Below, one piece after another: positions 62,334 to 64,000 of a stretch of 64,000 bases of DNA. The translations under genes were made by a program, and so were the position numbers. The notes under the pieces were generated by a model. That model was not told where the DNA came from. It did no database searches and saw only the letters and a program-made list of their open reading frames with translations. Where the stretch lies: the NCBI GenBank assembly GCA_019054805.1, contig JAHQIY010000009.1:3534001-3598000 (forward strand). The letters run 5' to 3'. Position 1 is the first letter of the stretch; each line of letters starts with the position of its first letter. This stretch comes from Brachionus manjavacas (Eukaryota; Rotifera; Eurotatoria; Ploima; Brachionidae).

Positions 62334-63266
62334 TTACCACGAGCAAAAATATTTACTTAGCATTTTTTTGAAAACTTTTTTTAAAGATTTATTAAAAAAA
62401 TAAAATACAAAAACATCGGATGTTTTGACAAGCAAAAAAATCAAATTTGAACTAACTAAATAAATTCTATAAAATTTGCTGCTTTGCTCAAATATCTCTT
62501 GCATTATGTAAGCGGCCGAGTTTGGCAAGTAGGCACAAAAATTAAAAAATCCCATCACCACTACCATTAGGGTCAAATTCCAGCTCGCCTTGCTCTCATT
62601 CTGCCCCAAATGTGACCCACTAGAAAACCTCATAGATCTCTTGATATCCATGCGCTGCTTAAGCTTTATTGCAGTCACTACATTGACCACCAGTATGGCA
62701 CTTATTAGCACAAAACCTCTAGTAACTGAGATCGCTATAACCAGCAATTTTCCAAACTCACTTTTGCCAAACTCGTTCAAAACAACCAAGTAATGCGAAG
62801 TAAATTTTACACTTTTTGAAAGCAAAAGTGGTAAATTAAGAATGCTTGAAATTGCTATTAAAACCATCGAAATTAAACAGGACTTGTTTATATTGAAATG
62901 TTGAATGTTCAAGACAAATGCCAGTCGCTGCAATGACACCAACAATTCAATGAATATGCTGGCATAAGAAGCTATGTTTTTGAGATAATTATAGAATAGA
63001 TAAAGATAGAACTGGGACGGATAGCTGTGACTGAGGCTGCAAAATGAACCACATCTGGGCAAAAATATAAAAAAACATATTGTATAGTAGTACAAATTTG
63101 ATATGGCATTGATTACTAAATATTTGTAGATGACATTTTTTAGGCTAGGATCATTTAGAATGATCAAATTGAGTGCGTTTGCCAAAATGCCACAAAAGCA
63201 AATACTTGGTATAACAAATGTATAAATGAAATCTATTTTTGTATTCAAACTGGCTGAGGAATTCAT
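62334..63266 (-). CDS. Rhodopsin-like G-protein-coupled receptor, probably peptide-type, divergent
   Basis: An intact single-exon frame of 310 residues from ATG 63266. Seven hydrophobic segments lie at about 13-36, 47-69, 93-118, 130-149, 173-199, 230-254 and 267-291. Class A landmarks: GILANALNLIIL in TM1 (G-x3-N); VINAISNLYYY in TM2 with Asn where Asp is usual; SLQRLAFVL at the TM3 end, keeping the Arg of DRY; FNFCAYLPNSAAYI in TM6, keeping the Pro but not the Trp of CWxP; and SDVFVFYFFNKSLKKVFKKM for TM7 plus helix 8, with Asp-x3-Phe/Tyr in place of NPxxY. There is one sequon (NSS at 2) and short loops. Small size and these substitutions fit the expanded invertebrate FMRFamide/peptide-like receptors. 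Ligand unknown. Confidence 0.87.
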   Translation of the reverse strand: MNSSASLNTKIDFIYTFVIPSICFCGILANALNLIILNDPSLKNVIYKYLVINAISNLYYYTICFFIFLPRCGSFCSLSHSYPSQFYLYLFYNYLKNIASYASIFIELLVSLQRLAFVLNIQHFNINKSCLISMVLIAISSILNLPLLLSKSVKFTSHYLVVLNEFGKSEFGKLLVIAISVTRGFVLISAILVVNVVTAIKLKQRMDIKRSMRFSSGSHLGQNESKASWNLTLMVVVMGFFNFCAYLPNSAAYIMQEIFEQSSKFYRIYLVSSNLIFLLVKTSDVFVFYFFNKSLKKVFKKMLSKYFCSW

Positions 63267-63477
63267 TAATGACAGGTCTCTAGCATACTTGGCTTAATTT
63301 ATATACCGTAAATATGCAAATATTTGGTTTATGTCACCCGTTGTCATCGCATTTTCAGCAAATAGAAGCTTCGTGCTGCTTAAATGTGAGGCATTTATTT
63401 AATTAAATTTAAAAAATTTTATTTAATTTTTGCATGTTGTAGGATGCTGATTGCTGATGTGATTTTTTATTATTTTC
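63267..63477. other. 5' flank of the receptor gene
   Basis: AT-rich; contains TTTATATACCG about 35 bp upstream of the ATG, which could be a TATA-like element, unproven. Confidence 0.3.
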
Positions 63478-63545
63478 CAGAGTTGTTTAAAAGTCACAAG
63501 TCTAGTCCAAGTCCGGATTGTTTTTTTCAAAAGTCCGATATTTTT
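63478..63545 (+). mobile_element. Solo hAT-type terminus
   Basis: CAGAGTTGTTTAAAAGTCAC then AAGTCTAGTCCAAGTCCGG and CAAAAGTCCGA: a good match to the left end of the 28087-29353 element. No opposite end within the window. Confidence 0.7.
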
Positions 63546-64000
63546 AAAAATAATAAAAATAATTTTATGTAGTCCTATTAATTTTTTATTGCTTAGCACG
63601 GTTGTGAACATTTGATAAACCCTATAAAAAAAATTTTTTGATATAAAGCCTGATCAAGCAAATTTTATAAAAAATTTAATTAAAAATATAAAACTTATAA
63701 TTATCAAAAAAATAACATGATAATAAAAATCCAAATAAAATTAAAAATCATCTAGATTTTTTGATATTCAATTTTACAGAAAAAATTTATTTGATTTCAA
63801 TGATTTTTATATTAAAAATTTTTTTAAATTAAACTGAGATAAACAAATAGAATCGGGAATCAATCATAAAAATCAAGGACAATAAAATTTCTTCCGTTCC
63901 TGGTAGTCATTGTTGCAGAAAATGAAATTTTCGCCCTCCCAGGTGGTTATTATGGAAGAAAAGCGATTGTTGTTTTTTTTTTTAAATATAATTTAAATTT
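63546..64000. other. AT-rich stretch to window end
   Basis: No gene seen. The last ~100 bp contain a GC-richer piece (TTCGCCCTCCCAGGTGG) that may belong to a feature beyond the window. Confidence 0.35.

Noticed and set aside
1-64000. CRISPR array, rRNA, prokaryotic operon or phage signals
   Set aside because: No spaced identical repeats, no rRNA-like blocks and no Shine-Dalgarno-type gene clusters; the 30-bp tandem units at 50.1 kb have no spacers.

Overview
The window is an AT-rich stretch of an animal nuclear genome. It holds a few intron-poor protein genes, two tRNA-Pro genes and a dense, nested set of transposable elements, with no bacterial-style operons, rRNA or CRISPR. The 52-bp intron in a glycosyltransferase gene, the DEG/ENaC channel, the divergent rhodopsin-like receptor and the base composition fit a compact invertebrate genome. 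A monogonont rotifer such as Brachionus is my best guess; this is inference from style, not from a diagnostic marker.

Likely host genes: an intact single-exon DEG/ENaC sodium channel (14032-15378, +); a two-exon beta-1,4-galactosyltransferase-family enzyme (25506-23928, -); a single-pass membrane protein with an acidic tail (37373-36903, -); an intact seven-helix receptor (63266-62334, -); two identical tRNA-Pro(UGG) genes (13002-13073 and 22744-22815, -), each inside a ~625-bp duplicated block; and several exon-sized coding pieces (HEAT-like at 10.9-11.2 kb, two small exons at 31.0-31.2 kb, a first-exon candidate at 61.2 kb). The host genes show no functional coupling; they sit as islands among repeats.

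Layout: 0.65-1.7 kb broken MULE transposase; 1.9-6.6 kb LINE-A (Jockey-like, CCHC ORF1, EN and RT); 8.3 kb perfect 26-bp hairpin; 8.8-12 kb three terminal-inverted-repeat (TIR) elements, one a MULE with an exact 11-bp target duplication and a SWIM-finger remnant; 12.4-23 kb duplicated tRNA blocks, DEG/ENaC, and LINE-B and LINE-C fragments; 24-25.5 kb glycosyltransferase; 27.1-29.7 kb an inverted-repeat element split by a hAT-type element that carries a RAD51D-like gene fragment; 31.7-36.6 kb a piggyBac-like element containing a LINE-B copy and a LINE-A tail; 38.8-39.2 kb a cluster of palindromes; 39-48 kb almost gene-free, AT-rich; 48-58 kb MULE N-terminus, LINE-B pieces, a hAT element with an internal tandem duplication, LINE-C with a duplicated ORF2 linker, and an LTR-element 5' end; 58-64 kb LINE fragments, another TIR element, the receptor, and solo hAT ends.

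The most notable theme is that at least five TIR or inverted-repeat elements enclose short, exon-like coding pieces, the clearest being the RAD51D-like fragment between hAT ends with an 8-bp target duplication. This suggests repeated capture of gene fragments by DNA transposons. All names rest on motifs read by eye; no database search was run.
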